From Lachnospiraceae bacterium (GTDB lineage: Bacteria; Bacillota; Clostridia; Lachnospirales; Lachnospiraceae), in the NCBI GenBank assembly GCA_017432565.1, contig JAFRIW010000056.1, positions 209,467 to 273,466 of the forward strand: 64,000 nt of DNA, written 5' to 3'. Below, piece by piece: positions 8,197-17,149 of this stretch. The number at the start of each line of letters is the position of its first letter. Within the stretch, counting starts at the first letter, position 1. The translations under genes and the position numbers were made by a program. Under the pieces are notes generated by a model. That model made no database searches and had not been told where the DNA came from. It was given only the letters and a program-made list of their open reading frames with translations.

Positions 8197-9075
8197 ATGA
8201 AAGTAACGAAAAATGCACGTCTTACGATCCTGCTGTTTGTCATCCCGGCCCTGGTCATTTACGTCTGGTGGGTGATCTATCCGATCATCTCGGCTATTTA
8301 TATGAGCTTCTTCCAGACGGAGACCCTGCACTCAAGCCATTTTGCAGGGTTCAGCAATTATCTCCGCGTGTTCAAAGCCGCTCTGTTCTGGAAGTCCATG
8401 CGAGTCTCGCTGATTTTTATACTGTTCACGACCATCCTGCAGGTCTTTTTCGGCTTCCTGTTCGGATATCTCGTGTATCTTCAGCAGCCAGGCTATCGCT
8501 TTTATAAAGCGCTGCTGTTCATGCCGACCATCCTGCCGTCCGTTGCGACCGGTTTTATCTGGAGCTACATCTACAGCCCCAGTATGGGTGTGCTGAAACC
8601 GTTCATGAAAGCAATCGGTCTGGGAAAATATTACGCTTCACCGATCGCGGATCCGAAGCTTGCGCTGTATGCGGTCATCTTCGCGCAGCTATGGGCCGGC
8701 GTCGGCACGCAGATCATTCTGTTCAACTCGGGTTTCATGGGGATTCCGGCCGAAGTCATCGAGAGTGCGAAGATGGACGGCGCAACCGGCCTGAAGCTGG
8801 TACAGAGCATGATTATTCCGCTTTCCTGGGACGTCATCAAAATGGTTATCATTCTGCAGACCATCGGCGCGCTGCGTTCCTTCGATCTGGTCTACGTCAT
8901 GACCAGCGGCGGACCGAATCACTCCACAGAGGTTATGCCGATGCACCTGTTTGTCAACGCGTTCCAGAACTTTAATCTGGGATACGGCAATGTGGTGGCA
9001 GTCATCCTGTTCCTGATGGCCATGATTCTGACAGTCACCATGCGCAGACTCATGCAGCGGGATTCACTTTATTGA
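8197..9075 (+). CDS. Sugar ABC transporter permease (MalF/UgpA type)
   Basis: Inner-membrane permease of 292 residues and second half of the importer channel. Six helices are expected, beginning with TILLFVIPALVIYVWWVIYPI. The EAA loop is GIPAEVIESAKMDGATGLKLVQSMIIPL. The segment VYVMTSGGPNHSTEVMPMHLF is a strong marker of UgpA/MalF-type subunits. It lies 17 bases after the first permease with its own GGAGGGGGC ribosome site, so it is part of the same transcript. It is followed at 9133 by catabolic genes, which links uptake to breakdown. Confidence 0.93.
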   Translation: MKVTKNARLTILLFVIPALVIYVWWVIYPIISAIYMSFFQTETLHSSHFAGFSNYLRVFKAALFWKSMRVSLIFILFTTILQVFFGFLFGYLVYLQQPGYRFYKALLFMPTILPSVATGFIWSYIYSPSMGVLKPFMKAIGLGKYYASPIADPKLALYAVIFAQLWAGVGTQIILFNSGFMGIPAEVIESAKMDGATGLKLVQSMIIPLSWDVIKMVIILQTIGALRSFDLVYVMTSGGPNHSTEVMPMHLFVNAFQNFNLGYGNVVAVILFLMAMILTVTMRRLMQRDSLY

Positions 9076-9132
9076 GACGGAAATAACGATTGATAACAGA
9101 TTCATAAAACAAACCAAGGAGGATCAGAAAAA

Positions 9133-9867
9133 ATGGCAATTTCAAAGAAGACAATGGAGTACCTGAAGATGGCGCGCTGCGCGGATATCTGTGACGCGCT
9201 GGATTCCATGGGCCTGCAGGACACCTATGAGATGAGCAGGGGCATGCGCCCGCTGTTCCCCGGGATCCGGTTCTGCGGTATCGCCGCCACGCAGGAGTGG
9301 GAGAAGACGGACCGGAAGGTTCCGTATATGAGCTATGAGGATTTTGAAAAGTTGCAGTACGCTCCGGTTGAAGAGGGCGGATACGGCGCTTATTCCAAAC
9401 CCGGTGTTCCGACTTATGTTCCTCAGGAGGGAGATGTGGTTGTCATCGCGGCAAACGGTCTGCGCGGAGGCATTCTCGGCAGTGAGAACACCATGAATAT
9501 GATGAACCAGGGCGTTGTCGGGTTCGTGCTGGACGGCACGATGCGTGACACGCCGGAATCCATCAGCCAGGGTTCCGCGGTATTCTCTACGTCCATTTCC
9601 TATACACACCCGATGGGCAGAATCCACATCAAGAGCGTCGGCGAGCCGGTCGTCTGTGACGGCGTCAAGGTCTGCCCGGGTGACGCGGTGATCGCGGATC
9701 ACGACGGTGTTGTGGTCGTACCGCAGAAGTATGCAGATGAGGTCGCATACCGCGCTTACAAGATTCAGCAGATCGACCGCCGCAACCGCCGTGCCAACTA
9801 CGAAAAGGCCGGCAAGGCATTTGATGAGACGGTGGAGCTGATGCCCGATATCGAGCGCTGGTTCTGA
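9133..9867 (+). CDS. RraA/HMG-aldolase family protein
   Basis: RraA-like protein of 244 residues; the N-terminal RCADICDALDSMG, the GGILG stretch at residues 112-116 and DGTMRD (134-139) are family marks. In 4-hydroxy-4-methyl-2-oxoglutarate aldolases the Arg and Asp of the DGxxRD motif bind pyruvate enolate and the divalent metal, and both are present here (Arg138, Asp139). In this locus, with an aldonate-type dehydratase and pyruvate:ferredoxin oxidoreductase, an aldolase that splits a 2-keto-3-deoxy acid to pyruvate is the likely role; oxaloacetate decarboxylation is another activity of the family. The ribosome site is AAGGAGG. True RNase E inhibitor function is unlikely in this context. 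Confidence 0.85.
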   Translation: MAISKKTMEYLKMARCADICDALDSMGLQDTYEMSRGMRPLFPGIRFCGIAATQEWEKTDRKVPYMSYEDFEKLQYAPVEEGGYGAYSKPGVPTYVPQEGDVVVIAANGLRGGILGSENTMNMMNQGVVGFVLDGTMRDTPESISQGSAVFSTSISYTHPMGRIHIKSVGEPVVCDGVKVCPGDAVIADHDGVVVVPQKYADEVAYRAYKIQQIDRRNRRANYEKAGKAFDETVELMPDIERWF

Positions 9868-9921
9868 GGAAGCGCATGAACGTTCCGGATTCCGGATGCC
9901 TGAAAGAAAGAGGAAAAAGAT

Positions 9922-10881
9922 ATGATCAGTTGTGAGCAGATCAGAAAGGTCGTATTGGCGGGTTCCGGCGTAATGGGCATTTCCTTTGCTCAGATTTTCG
10001 CCAGGAACGGCTATGAAGTGACGCTATATGACATTGCGGAGGAAGCGCTTGCCAGAGCGCAGGCGCAGCTGCGGCCGGGTCTGGAGACCCAGGCTGAGCA
10101 GGGCATGTTTGCAGCAAAAGAAATCGATGAAATCCTCGGACGGATTCAGACAACAACGGATAAAGGCTGCTTTGCGGATGCTGATTTTGTCCTGGAAGCC
10201 ATTGTGGAACGGATGGATATCAAACACAGCTTCTGGTCGGAGGTTTCCGCGCTGGTGCGTCCGGATGCCATTCTTGCCACGAACACATCCGGTCTTTCCG
10301 TGACGGAAATTGCGCAGGCAGTGAAGGATCCTTCCCGGTTTGCAGGCATGCACTGGGTCAATCCGCCTCATCTTGTACCGCTGGTTGAGGTCATTGCCGG
10401 AGAAAAGAGCGATGAACAGACAGTCAACGAGATTTTTGCGCTGGCTGAGAAAATTCATCAGAAGCCTGTCCGTGTCTTTAAGGATCCGACTGGTTTTATT
10501 TTAAATCGTCTGCAGTATGCGGTCATCCGCGAAGCCTGCCACTGTGTGCAGGAGGGTTATGCATCCGTTGAGGACGTGGACAATGTCATGAAATACGGAC
10601 TCGGCATGCGTTATGCCTGCATCGGTCCTTTCGAGACGATGGATCTCGGGAATCTCGGAACGTTCTATCATGTTTCGAGTTATATGATGGACAGTCTGTG
10701 CAATGACGGCGGCGTGCCTGCACTGATTCAGCAGATGCACGACGAAGGAAAACTCGGTGTGGTAAACGGAGCCGGATTCTATGATTACAGCGGCGATAAG
10801 GCGGCGGAAGCCGTCAAGCGCCGGGATACGCTGTTCCTGCAGCTGGCTAAAATTCTTTTTGCCGATAAAAAGGAGCAGTAA
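9922..10881 (+). CDS. 3-hydroxyacyl-CoA / L-gulonate 3-dehydrogenase family NAD-dependent dehydrogenase
   Basis: 319 residues in two domains. The Rossmann motif GSGVMG is at 14-19, NTSG at 121-124, and the catalytic His144-Glu156 pair has the 12-residue spacing of the family. Butyrate-pathway Hbd enzymes usually read HFFNPVPVMKLVEV here, while this protein reads HWVNPPHLVPLVEV, and its C-terminal GLGMRYACIGPFETMD closely follows lambda-crystallin/L-gulonate 3-dehydrogenase (recalled, not searched). I therefore favour a sugar-acid 3-dehydrogenase over an acyl-CoA enzyme, although the radical dehydratase and MaoC hydratase downstream keep the CoA option open. It lies between the aldolase and dehydratase genes in one transcript. 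Confidence 0.82.
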   Translation: MISCEQIRKVVLAGSGVMGISFAQIFARNGYEVTLYDIAEEALARAQAQLRPGLETQAEQGMFAAKEIDEILGRIQTTTDKGCFADADFVLEAIVERMDIKHSFWSEVSALVRPDAILATNTSGLSVTEIAQAVKDPSRFAGMHWVNPPHLVPLVEVIAGEKSDEQTVNEIFALAEKIHQKPVRVFKDPTGFILNRLQYAVIREACHCVQEGYASVEDVDNVMKYGLGMRYACIGPFETMDLGNLGTFYHVSSYMMDSLCNDGGVPALIQQMHDEGKLGVVNGAGFYDYSGDKAAEAVKRRDTLFLQLAKILFADKKEQ

Positions 10882-10921
10882 GACCGGAGCATACGCTGCG
10901 GAATAAAAAAGGAGGCCGGAT

Positions 10922-12598
10922 ATGGCATTTACTCCGAACAGAAATATGGTGAAGTGCCCGGAGAACTGCAATCACCGGGCACTCTATAAGGGCGTCGGCC
11001 TGTCTGATCAGGATCTGGAACGCCCGATGATCGGCATCGCCAATTCCTGGAATGAAATCGTTCCGGGACACTACAATCTGCGGCAGGTCAGCGAGTATGT
11101 CAGGCGCGGTATTTACCGGGCCGGCGGGACAGCCGTCGAATTCGGAACCATCGCTGCCTGCGACGGAATCGCACAGGGCGACGGCATGTTTGCAATTCTG
11201 CCGACGCGTGACCTGATTGCCTCGAGTATCGAGATGATGGTGATGGCACACAGTCTGGACGCAATTGTCCTGCTCGGATCCTGTGACAAAATCATTCCGG
11301 GCATGCTGATGGCGGCAGCCCGGCTCGATATCCCGGCCATTCTGGTTCCGGGCGGTCCGATGATGGGCGGTGACGTCCTGGACGGCAGATGCTCCGACTC
11401 GACTTCCATGTCCGAGGCAGTCGGCCTGCTGAAAAAAGGCAAAATAACGGAGAGCGAACTTTACCGCATGGAGGAGGCCTGTGTGCCCACCTGCGGCAGC
11501 TGCTCATTCTTCGGATCGGCCAATACCATGTGTGCACTCAGTGAGGTCATGGGCCTGACACCGTCGGGAGGAGCTTCTATTCCGGCATTCTACAACGACC
11601 GTCTGCGGATGGCGGAGTACGCCGGAGAGAGAATCGTGAAGCTCGTGGAGGACGGTATCACCGCCCGCGATATTCTGAATGAAAAATCCATTGAAAATGC
11701 CGTGATTCTGACCAATGCGGCCGGCGGATCGACCAATACCATCATTCATCTGACCGCGCTGGCTTATGAGCTGGGACTGCGGCCGGAAATGGTGACGGAA
11801 CTCTTCGAAAAGCACGGCAGTGATGTGCCGCAGGTCATGAAAATCAATCCTTCCGCGATTGCCAATACCGATGATCTTTACAAGTCGGGCGGAATCCGGC
11901 AGGTCATCCGGGAACTGATGCCGATTCTGAACAGTGATTGTATGACCGTGGACGGCATGACCCTGGCCGAAATTGCCGCGGCGGGAGAGGATGCGCCGCA
12001 TATCGACCGGAATGTCATCAGGCCTCTTTCGGATCCGTTTTCCGTTGGCAACGGCCTCGCCGTTCTGCGCGGGAATCTGGCACCGGAGGGCTGTATCACC
12101 AAACCCGCCGCGATTCTGCCGGAAATGCGCGATTTTACCGGGAAAGCCAAAGTGTTTGACTCCGAAGAGGATGCGATCCGCGCAATTCTCGGCGACGAAA
12201 TCAAAGAGGGTGATGTGCTGGTGATCCGCTACGAAGGACCGAAAGGCGGTCCGGGCATGCGGGAAATGTGCAATGCCATGAAGTATCTGCACGGCCTTGG
12301 ACTGGGGGCCTCGACGGCCATTGTCACGGACGGAAGATTCTCCGGAACCAACAACGGCTGTTTCGTGGGGCATATTTCGCCGGAAGCGGCGGAGGGCGGA
12401 CCGATTGCCGCCGTCCGGGACGGTGATGTGATCCGGATCAATATACCCGGCAGAGAGATCACGGTCTTTGTGGAGGAGGAAATCCTGAAGGAACGCATGA
12501 AAGAAGTGAAGACGCCTCCGCCGCGCTTTACCTCCGGATACCTGAAATTCTACGGGGAGCACGCGACAGGCGCCGCCCGCGGAGCGGTCCTGATGTGA
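10922..12598 (+). CDS. IlvD/Edd family dehydratase (likely sugar-acid dehydratase)
   Basis: Iron-sulfur dehydratase of 558 residues that removes water from 2,3-dihydroxy acids to give 2-keto-3-deoxy acids. Probable cluster ligands are Cys121 (GSCDK) and Cys191 (PTCGSC). The SWNEIVPGH segment matches the E. coli IlvD type (VPGH) and lacks the Cys of [2Fe-2S] dehydratases (TPCN), which suggests an oxygen-labile [4Fe-4S] enzyme. GGSTNTIIHL is the conserved mid-protein motif. No branched-chain amino acid genes are nearby, while sugar transport, aldolase and mannosidase genes are, so an aldonate dehydratase role is more likely than valine/isoleucine synthesis. Sequence alone cannot exclude true IlvD. 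Ribosome site AGGAGG. Confidence 0.88.
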   Translation: MAFTPNRNMVKCPENCNHRALYKGVGLSDQDLERPMIGIANSWNEIVPGHYNLRQVSEYVRRGIYRAGGTAVEFGTIAACDGIAQGDGMFAILPTRDLIASSIEMMVMAHSLDAIVLLGSCDKIIPGMLMAAARLDIPAILVPGGPMMGGDVLDGRCSDSTSMSEAVGLLKKGKITESELYRMEEACVPTCGSCSFFGSANTMCALSEVMGLTPSGGASIPAFYNDRLRMAEYAGERIVKLVEDGITARDILNEKSIENAVILTNAAGGSTNTIIHLTALAYELGLRPEMVTELFEKHGSDVPQVMKINPSAIANTDDLYKSGGIRQVIRELMPILNSDCMTVDGMTLAEIAAAGEDAPHIDRNVIRPLSDPFSVGNGLAVLRGNLAPEGCITKPAAILPEMRDFTGKAKVFDSEEDAIRAILGDEIKEGDVLVIRYEGPKGGPGMREMCNAMKYLHGLGLGASTAIVTDGRFSGTNNGCFVGHISPEAAEGGPIAAVRDGDVIRINIPGREITVFVEEEILKERMKEVKTPPPRFTSGYLKFYGEHATGAARGAVLM

Positions 12599-12632
12599 CT
12601 GCGGGCGTATATATCAAAAGAAGGAGCAGAGC

Positions 12633-15600
12633 ATGGGAAAAACGTTAATTGTGGACGGAAATGAGGCCGCCGCTTATATATCCTACGCCTTTACCGAGGT
12701 GGCCGGAATTTTTCCGATTACGCCGTCGTCTCCGATGGCGGAGCATATAGACAGCTGGGCGACACAGGGCCGGAAGAATCTGTTCGGCCAGGAAGTCCGG
12801 GTAGTGCAGATGCAGTCCGAGGGCGGTGCTGCAGGTACCGTGCACGGATCTCTGCAGGCCGGCGCCCTGACGACGACCTACACGGCCTCACAGGGACTGC
12901 TTCTGATGATGCCGAATATGTTCAAGATCGCCGGCGAGATGCTGCCGGGCGTTTTTCATGTTTCCGCCCGGACCGTCTCCGCGCACGCGCTCTCGATTTT
13001 CGGTGACCACTCCGATGTCATGAGCGTGCGGAGCACCGGCTTTGCAATGCTGGCGTCCTCATCCGTACAGGAGGTCATGGACCTGGGGGCTGCGGCCCAC
13101 CTGTCCGCGATCCACTGCAGGATCCCGTTCCTGCATTTCTTTGACGGTTTCAGGACGTCTCATGAAATTCAGAAGATCGAAGCGCCGGACTACGAGGAGC
13201 TGGAGCCGCTGATGGACCGGGAGGCGATCGCCGCTTTCCGGAAGAACTCCCTGAATCCGGAGCATCCCGCGACCCGCGGCACGACGGTCAATCCGGATAT
13301 TTTCTTCCAGTGCAAGGAAGCGTCCAACCTGAACGTACAGGCCGTACCGGGCGCTGTTGAGTCCATACTCGACGAATTGTACCGGGTGATCGGAAGACGC
13401 TATCATCTGTTTGATTATTACGGCTGTCCGGACGCCGAGCAGGTCGTGATCCTCATGGGATCCGCAGCCGATACGGCGCGGCTGACCGTTGATGCGCTGA
13501 ATGCGGCCGGAAAGAAGACCGGACTCATTAACGTCCACCTGTACCGCCCGTTCTCCGCGGAGCATTTTCTTTCGGCACTGCCGGCGACCGTGCAGCGCAT
13601 CGCCGTTCTGGACCGCGTCAAGGAAGCCGGCGCAGCCGGTGAGCCGCTCTATGCGGATGTCTGCACGGTTATCCAGGAGAGCGGACGCAGCATCCGGGTT
13701 GTCGGAGGCCGGTATGGACTGAGTTCCAAGGACACGACGCCGGAACAGATCGAGGCCGTATTCACCAATCTGGAGCAGGAGACACCGAAGAACCACTTCA
13801 CGGTCGGCATCGAAGACGATGTCACCTTCACATCCCTGCCGGTCAGTGAGCAGAAGATCCCTGCCGGGGATGACGGCTTCGGCGGCATTTTCTGGGGCGT
13901 CGGTTCCGACGGAACGGTCGGCGCCAACAAGAACTCGGTCAAAATCATCGGCGACGCGACAGACCTGCACTGCCAGGCATATTTTGTCTACGATTCCAAG
14001 AAATCCGGCGGCCTCACGCAGTCGCATCTTCGTTTTTCGAAAGAAGAGATCCATGCGCCGTATCTTGTGTCGGAGGCAGATTTTGTCGCGTGCCACGTGA
14101 CGTCCTATCTGACAAAATATGACATTCTGGCCAATATCCGCGACGGGGGCACCTTCCTTCTGAACTGTCCGTGGACTGCGGAGGAGATGGAAGAGAAGCT
14201 TCCGAATTCCGTCAAGCGGGCTCTGGCCCTGCGCCATGTAAAGTTCTATGCCATCGACGCCAGTGCGCTGGCGCTTCAGGCAGGACTGCGCGGCCGGACC
14301 AACACGATTCTGCAGGCGGCGTTCTTTAAGCTTTCCGACGTCATCCCGATGGAGCTGGCCGAAGAAAAGATGAAGGAAGCGATCTACAAGACCTACTTCC
14401 TCTCCAAGGGGCAGGAGGTTGTGGACAGGAACCAGGCGGCGATTGCCTACGGAATTTCCGGACTGAAGGAGATTCCCGTGAAGGAGAGCTGGGCACAGCT
14501 GGAGCCGGAGTGCATCGTTTCCGACGCGCCTGATTTCATCCGTGAGGTGGTGGAGCCGATGAACCGCCAGGAGGGAGATCGCCTGCCGGTCTCCGTCTTC
14601 CGCAAATATCATCTGGAGGACGGCACCTGGCCTGCGGGCACCACACAGTTTGAGAAGCGCGGCATGGCGCCGGCGGTCCCTGCGTGGGATCCGGCAAAAT
14701 GTGTCGGCTGCAATCTGTGCTCCTTCGTCTGTCCGCACGCGGCAATCAGGCCGGTTCTGGTGACAGAAGAAGAACGCGCGGCGGCGCCGGAAGGCTTCGA
14801 GGTCAAGCGTCCCGCCGGAGCAGCGGCAGAGAAATATATGGTCCGTCTGCAGGTTTCACCGTACGACTGCACCGGCTGCGAAAGCTGTGTCAATGTCTGT
14901 CCTGCTCCCGAAAAAGCGCTCGCGATGAAGCCGTTTGAAGAAATGACGGCGCAGAAGCCGCTCTGGGACTTTGCGGTGAACGAGGTGGAACTCAAGAAGG
15001 ACGCCTTCAGCAGCAAGACCGTGCGCGACAGTCAGTACGCGAAGCCATATTTTGAATTCTCCGGCGCCTGTGCGGGCTGCGGAGAGACCCCTTATATCAA
15101 GCTCGTCACACAGCTGTTCGGTGACAGAATGTATATTGCGAACGCCTCCGGCTGTTCATCCGCGTACGGCGGCTCGACGCCTTCGACTCCGTACACGACC
15201 GACAGACGGGGATTCGGACCGGCCTGGGCCATGTCACTGTTTGAGGACAACGCGGAATATGCCTACGGCTTCCTGCTCGGGCAGGACGCAGTCCGGGAAG
15301 AACTGAAGAAGAACATCCTCGGTCTGAAGGAACAGGGCACGGCCGAAGCAGCCTGCGAGGCCTGGCTCGGGAGCATGGATGATCCGGAACGCTCGGAACA
15401 GGTCAGCGCGGAGCTTCTTGCGGCGCTCGAAGGGACGGAGGATGAGAAGGCAGCCTTTGTCCGGCAGAACAGAGAATTCCTCACGAAGAAGAGCATCTGG
15501 GCCTTCGGCGGAGACGGCTGGGCTTATGATATCGACTTCGGCGGACTGGATCACGTTCTGGCGTCCGGCCGGAATATCAACCTGCTGGTACTGGATACGG

Positions 15601-16151
15601 AAGTCTATTCCAACACGGGCGGCCAGTCCTCCAAGGCGACCGGTGCCGGGGCAGTGGCAAAATTTGCCGCAGGCGGAAAGCGCACCAAGAAGAAGGATCT
15701 GGGCATGATGGCCATGAGCTACGGCTATGTCTATGTCGCCCAGGTCGCGATGGGTGCGAATCCGCAGCAGACGCTGAGGGCGATCCGGGAGGCGGAAGCC
15801 TATGACGGACCTTCGATCGTGATCTGCTACTGTCCGTGTATCGAGCATCATATGAAACGGCCGATGGGACTTTCCCAGGACGAGGAAAAACGGGCCGTGA
15901 AGGCCGGCTATTGGCATCTGTACCGCTATGATCCCCAGCGGAAGGCGGAAGGAAAGAATCCGTTCCAGCTGGACAGCGGCGAGCCGGACATGAGCTTCCG
16001 GGAATTCCTGATGGGAGAAAACAGGTACGCTTCGCTGGTCCACGTATCGAAAGATGCGGCCGAAGAGCTCCTCGAGAAGGCGGAGCGGGATGCAGGCGAT
16101 CGTCTCACGGCATACAGGGAGATGGCTGATAATGGAGAGAACGATACATAA
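12633..16151 (+). CDS. nifJ: Pyruvate:ferredoxin (flavodoxin) oxidoreductase
   Basis: Full-length single-chain enzyme of 1172 residues that converts pyruvate and CoA to acetyl-CoA and CO2 while reducing ferredoxin. Domain order is standard: N-terminal pyruvate-binding domain (FPITPSSPMAEHID; QSEGGAAGTVHG), central gamma domain (FWGVGSDGTVGANK), a two-cluster ferredoxin domain with CVGCNLCSFVCP from Cys690 and CTGCESCVNVCP from Cys746, then the TPP domain (CAGCGETPY near residue 813, GDGWAYDIDFGG, SNTGGQSSKAT). It has its own ribosome site 34 bases after the dehydratase gene and overlaps the next gene by 20 bases. Its place among sugar-acid genes suggests it handles pyruvate released by the aldolase. 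Confidence 0.97.
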   Translation: MGKTLIVDGNEAAAYISYAFTEVAGIFPITPSSPMAEHIDSWATQGRKNLFGQEVRVVQMQSEGGAAGTVHGSLQAGALTTTYTASQGLLLMMPNMFKIAGEMLPGVFHVSARTVSAHALSIFGDHSDVMSVRSTGFAMLASSSVQEVMDLGAAAHLSAIHCRIPFLHFFDGFRTSHEIQKIEAPDYEELEPLMDREAIAAFRKNSLNPEHPATRGTTVNPDIFFQCKEASNLNVQAVPGAVESILDELYRVIGRRYHLFDYYGCPDAEQVVILMGSAADTARLTVDALNAAGKKTGLINVHLYRPFSAEHFLSALPATVQRIAVLDRVKEAGAAGEPLYADVCTVIQESGRSIRVVGGRYGLSSKDTTPEQIEAVFTNLEQETPKNHFTVGIEDDVTFTSLPVSEQKIPAGDDGFGGIFWGVGSDGTVGANKNSVKIIGDATDLHCQAYFVYDSKKSGGLTQSHLRFSKEEIHAPYLVSEADFVACHVTSYLTKYDILANIRDGGTFLLNCPWTAEEMEEKLPNSVKRALALRHVKFYAIDASALALQAGLRGRTNTILQAAFFKLSDVIPMELAEEKMKEAIYKTYFLSKGQEVVDRNQAAIAYGISGLKEIPVKESWAQLEPECIVSDAPDFIREVVEPMNRQEGDRLPVSVFRKYHLEDGTWPAGTTQFEKRGMAPAVPAWDPAKCVGCNLCSFVCPHAAIRPVLVTEEERAAAPEGFEVKRPAGAAAEKYMVRLQVSPYDCTGCESCVNVCPAPEKALAMKPFEEMTAQKPLWDFAVNEVELKKDAFSSKTVRDSQYAKPYFEFSGACAGCGETPYIKLVTQLFGDRMYIANASGCSSAYGGSTPSTPYTTDRRGFGPAWAMSLFEDNAEYAYGFLLGQDAVREELKKNILGLKEQGTAEAACEAWLGSMDDPERSEQVSAELLAALEGTEDEKAAFVRQNREFLTKKSIWAFGGDGWAYDIDFGGLDHVLASGRNINLLVLDTEVYSNTGGQSSKATGAGAVAKFAAGGKRTKKKDLGMMAMSYGYVYVAQVAMGANPQQTLRAIREAEAYDGPSIVICYCPCIEHHMKRPMGLSQDEEKRAVKAGYWHLYRYDPQRKAEGKNPFQLDSGEPDMSFREFLMGENRYASLVHVSKDAAEELLEKAERDAGDRLTAYREMADNGENDT

Positions 16152-17127
16152 AGTTGTTTCAACGCTGGCCTATGACGGCTGGCATCTGGAGAAGCTCCGC
16201 GGGATTTTTGCTCCCGCGGAGCTGGTCTGTCTGAAGACAGGAGATACACAGGAACTGCAGAAGGAGCTGCCCGACGCGGATGTCGTCGTCTGGGGCGGGG
16301 ACTTTCCGGAGGAATATCTGGAGACCGCAAAGAACCTGAAGTGGATCCACTGTGAGCACTCGGGCATCAACCGGTCTGCCCGTCCGGAAATCTTCCGGCG
16401 CGGTATTATTCTGACCGGCGGCGCGGGGCGCTCGGGCCCGGTCCTGGCGGAGCATACCTTCTTCCTGATCCTTTCGCTGATCTACCGCGCAAACCTGCTG
16501 CATGCAAATAAAGAGAAACACGTCTGGGACGGCGGGATGTATGTGGATGCGCGGGGACTTTACGGGAAGACCATCGCTATTGTCGGCGCGGGCCACACCG
16601 GGTGCGACACGGCCCGTCTGGCGCTGGCCTGCGGAATGCGGGTGCTTGCCTATCAGCGCACATCCGAGGTCCCGCCTGTCTGTGCAGATGCGGATGAGAC
16701 ATTCTATGCAGACCGGGAGGGAGACCTTTACCGCCTGCTCGGCGAGAGCGATATTGTTGTACTGTCGGTCCGCCTGTCCGATGCAACCTATCATCTGATC
16801 GACGCCGCAGCCATCGGGCAGATGAAGAAGAGCGCACTGCTGATCAATATCTGCCGGGGCGCCGTCATCGATGAGGCAGCCCTTATCAAGGCACTGGAAA
16901 ACCGGGAGATTGCCGGTTTTGCCTCGGATACTTTTGAGACAGAGCCGCTGCCGGCGGACAGTCCGCTCTGGGATATGGACCAGGTCGTCATCACGCCGCA
17001 CTGCACACCGGAGATGCCGGATATCCGGGCGAGATCGCTGGAGATCATCGAGGAGAATGCGGCCAGATTCAGACGGGGAGAGGACCTGATCAACCGCGTC
17101 TATCCAAGGGACGTCTACACCAGGTAA
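16132..17127 (+). CDS. D-2-hydroxyacid dehydrogenase family protein
   Basis: NAD(P)-dependent reductase of 331 residues related to phosphoglycerate, glyoxylate and hydroxypyruvate reductases. The nucleotide site is GAGHTG (152-157). The catalytic triad is present: Arg242 in ICRGAVIDE, Glu271 in FETEPLP, His300 in ITPHC. ATG 16132 lies inside the end of nifJ (20-base overlap), which implies coupling; the in-frame ATG at 16054 would extend into nifJ and is not needed. It could reduce a 2-keto acid or aldehyde-acid formed by the aldolase (glyoxylate, hydroxypyruvate or tartronate semialdehyde are candidates) or oxidise a sugar acid. The exact substrate is not visible. Confidence 0.88.
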   Translation: MERTIHKVVSTLAYDGWHLEKLRGIFAPAELVCLKTGDTQELQKELPDADVVVWGGDFPEEYLETAKNLKWIHCEHSGINRSARPEIFRRGIILTGGAGRSGPVLAEHTFFLILSLIYRANLLHANKEKHVWDGGMYVDARGLYGKTIAIVGAGHTGCDTARLALACGMRVLAYQRTSEVPPVCADADETFYADREGDLYRLLGESDIVVLSVRLSDATYHLIDAAAIGQMKKSALLINICRGAVIDEAALIKALENREIAGFASDTFETEPLPADSPLWDMDQVVITPHCTPEMPDIRARSLEIIEENAARFRRGEDLINRVYPRDVYTR

Positions 17128-17149
17128 GAAAAAGACAGAGGGGAGCAGG

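Noticed and set aside
10922..12598. Calling the IlvD/Edd gene a plain ilvD of valine/isoleucine synthesis
   Set aside because: The sequence would allow it, but there is no ilvB, ilvC or leu gene nearby, while transport and sugar-acid genes flank it. Kept as a family-level call.
13059..14738. 559-codon open frame on the - strand inside nifJ
   Set aside because: It is antisense to conserved PFOR sequence, has no domain or ribosome site, and is Arg/Leu/His-rich as shadows in this window are.
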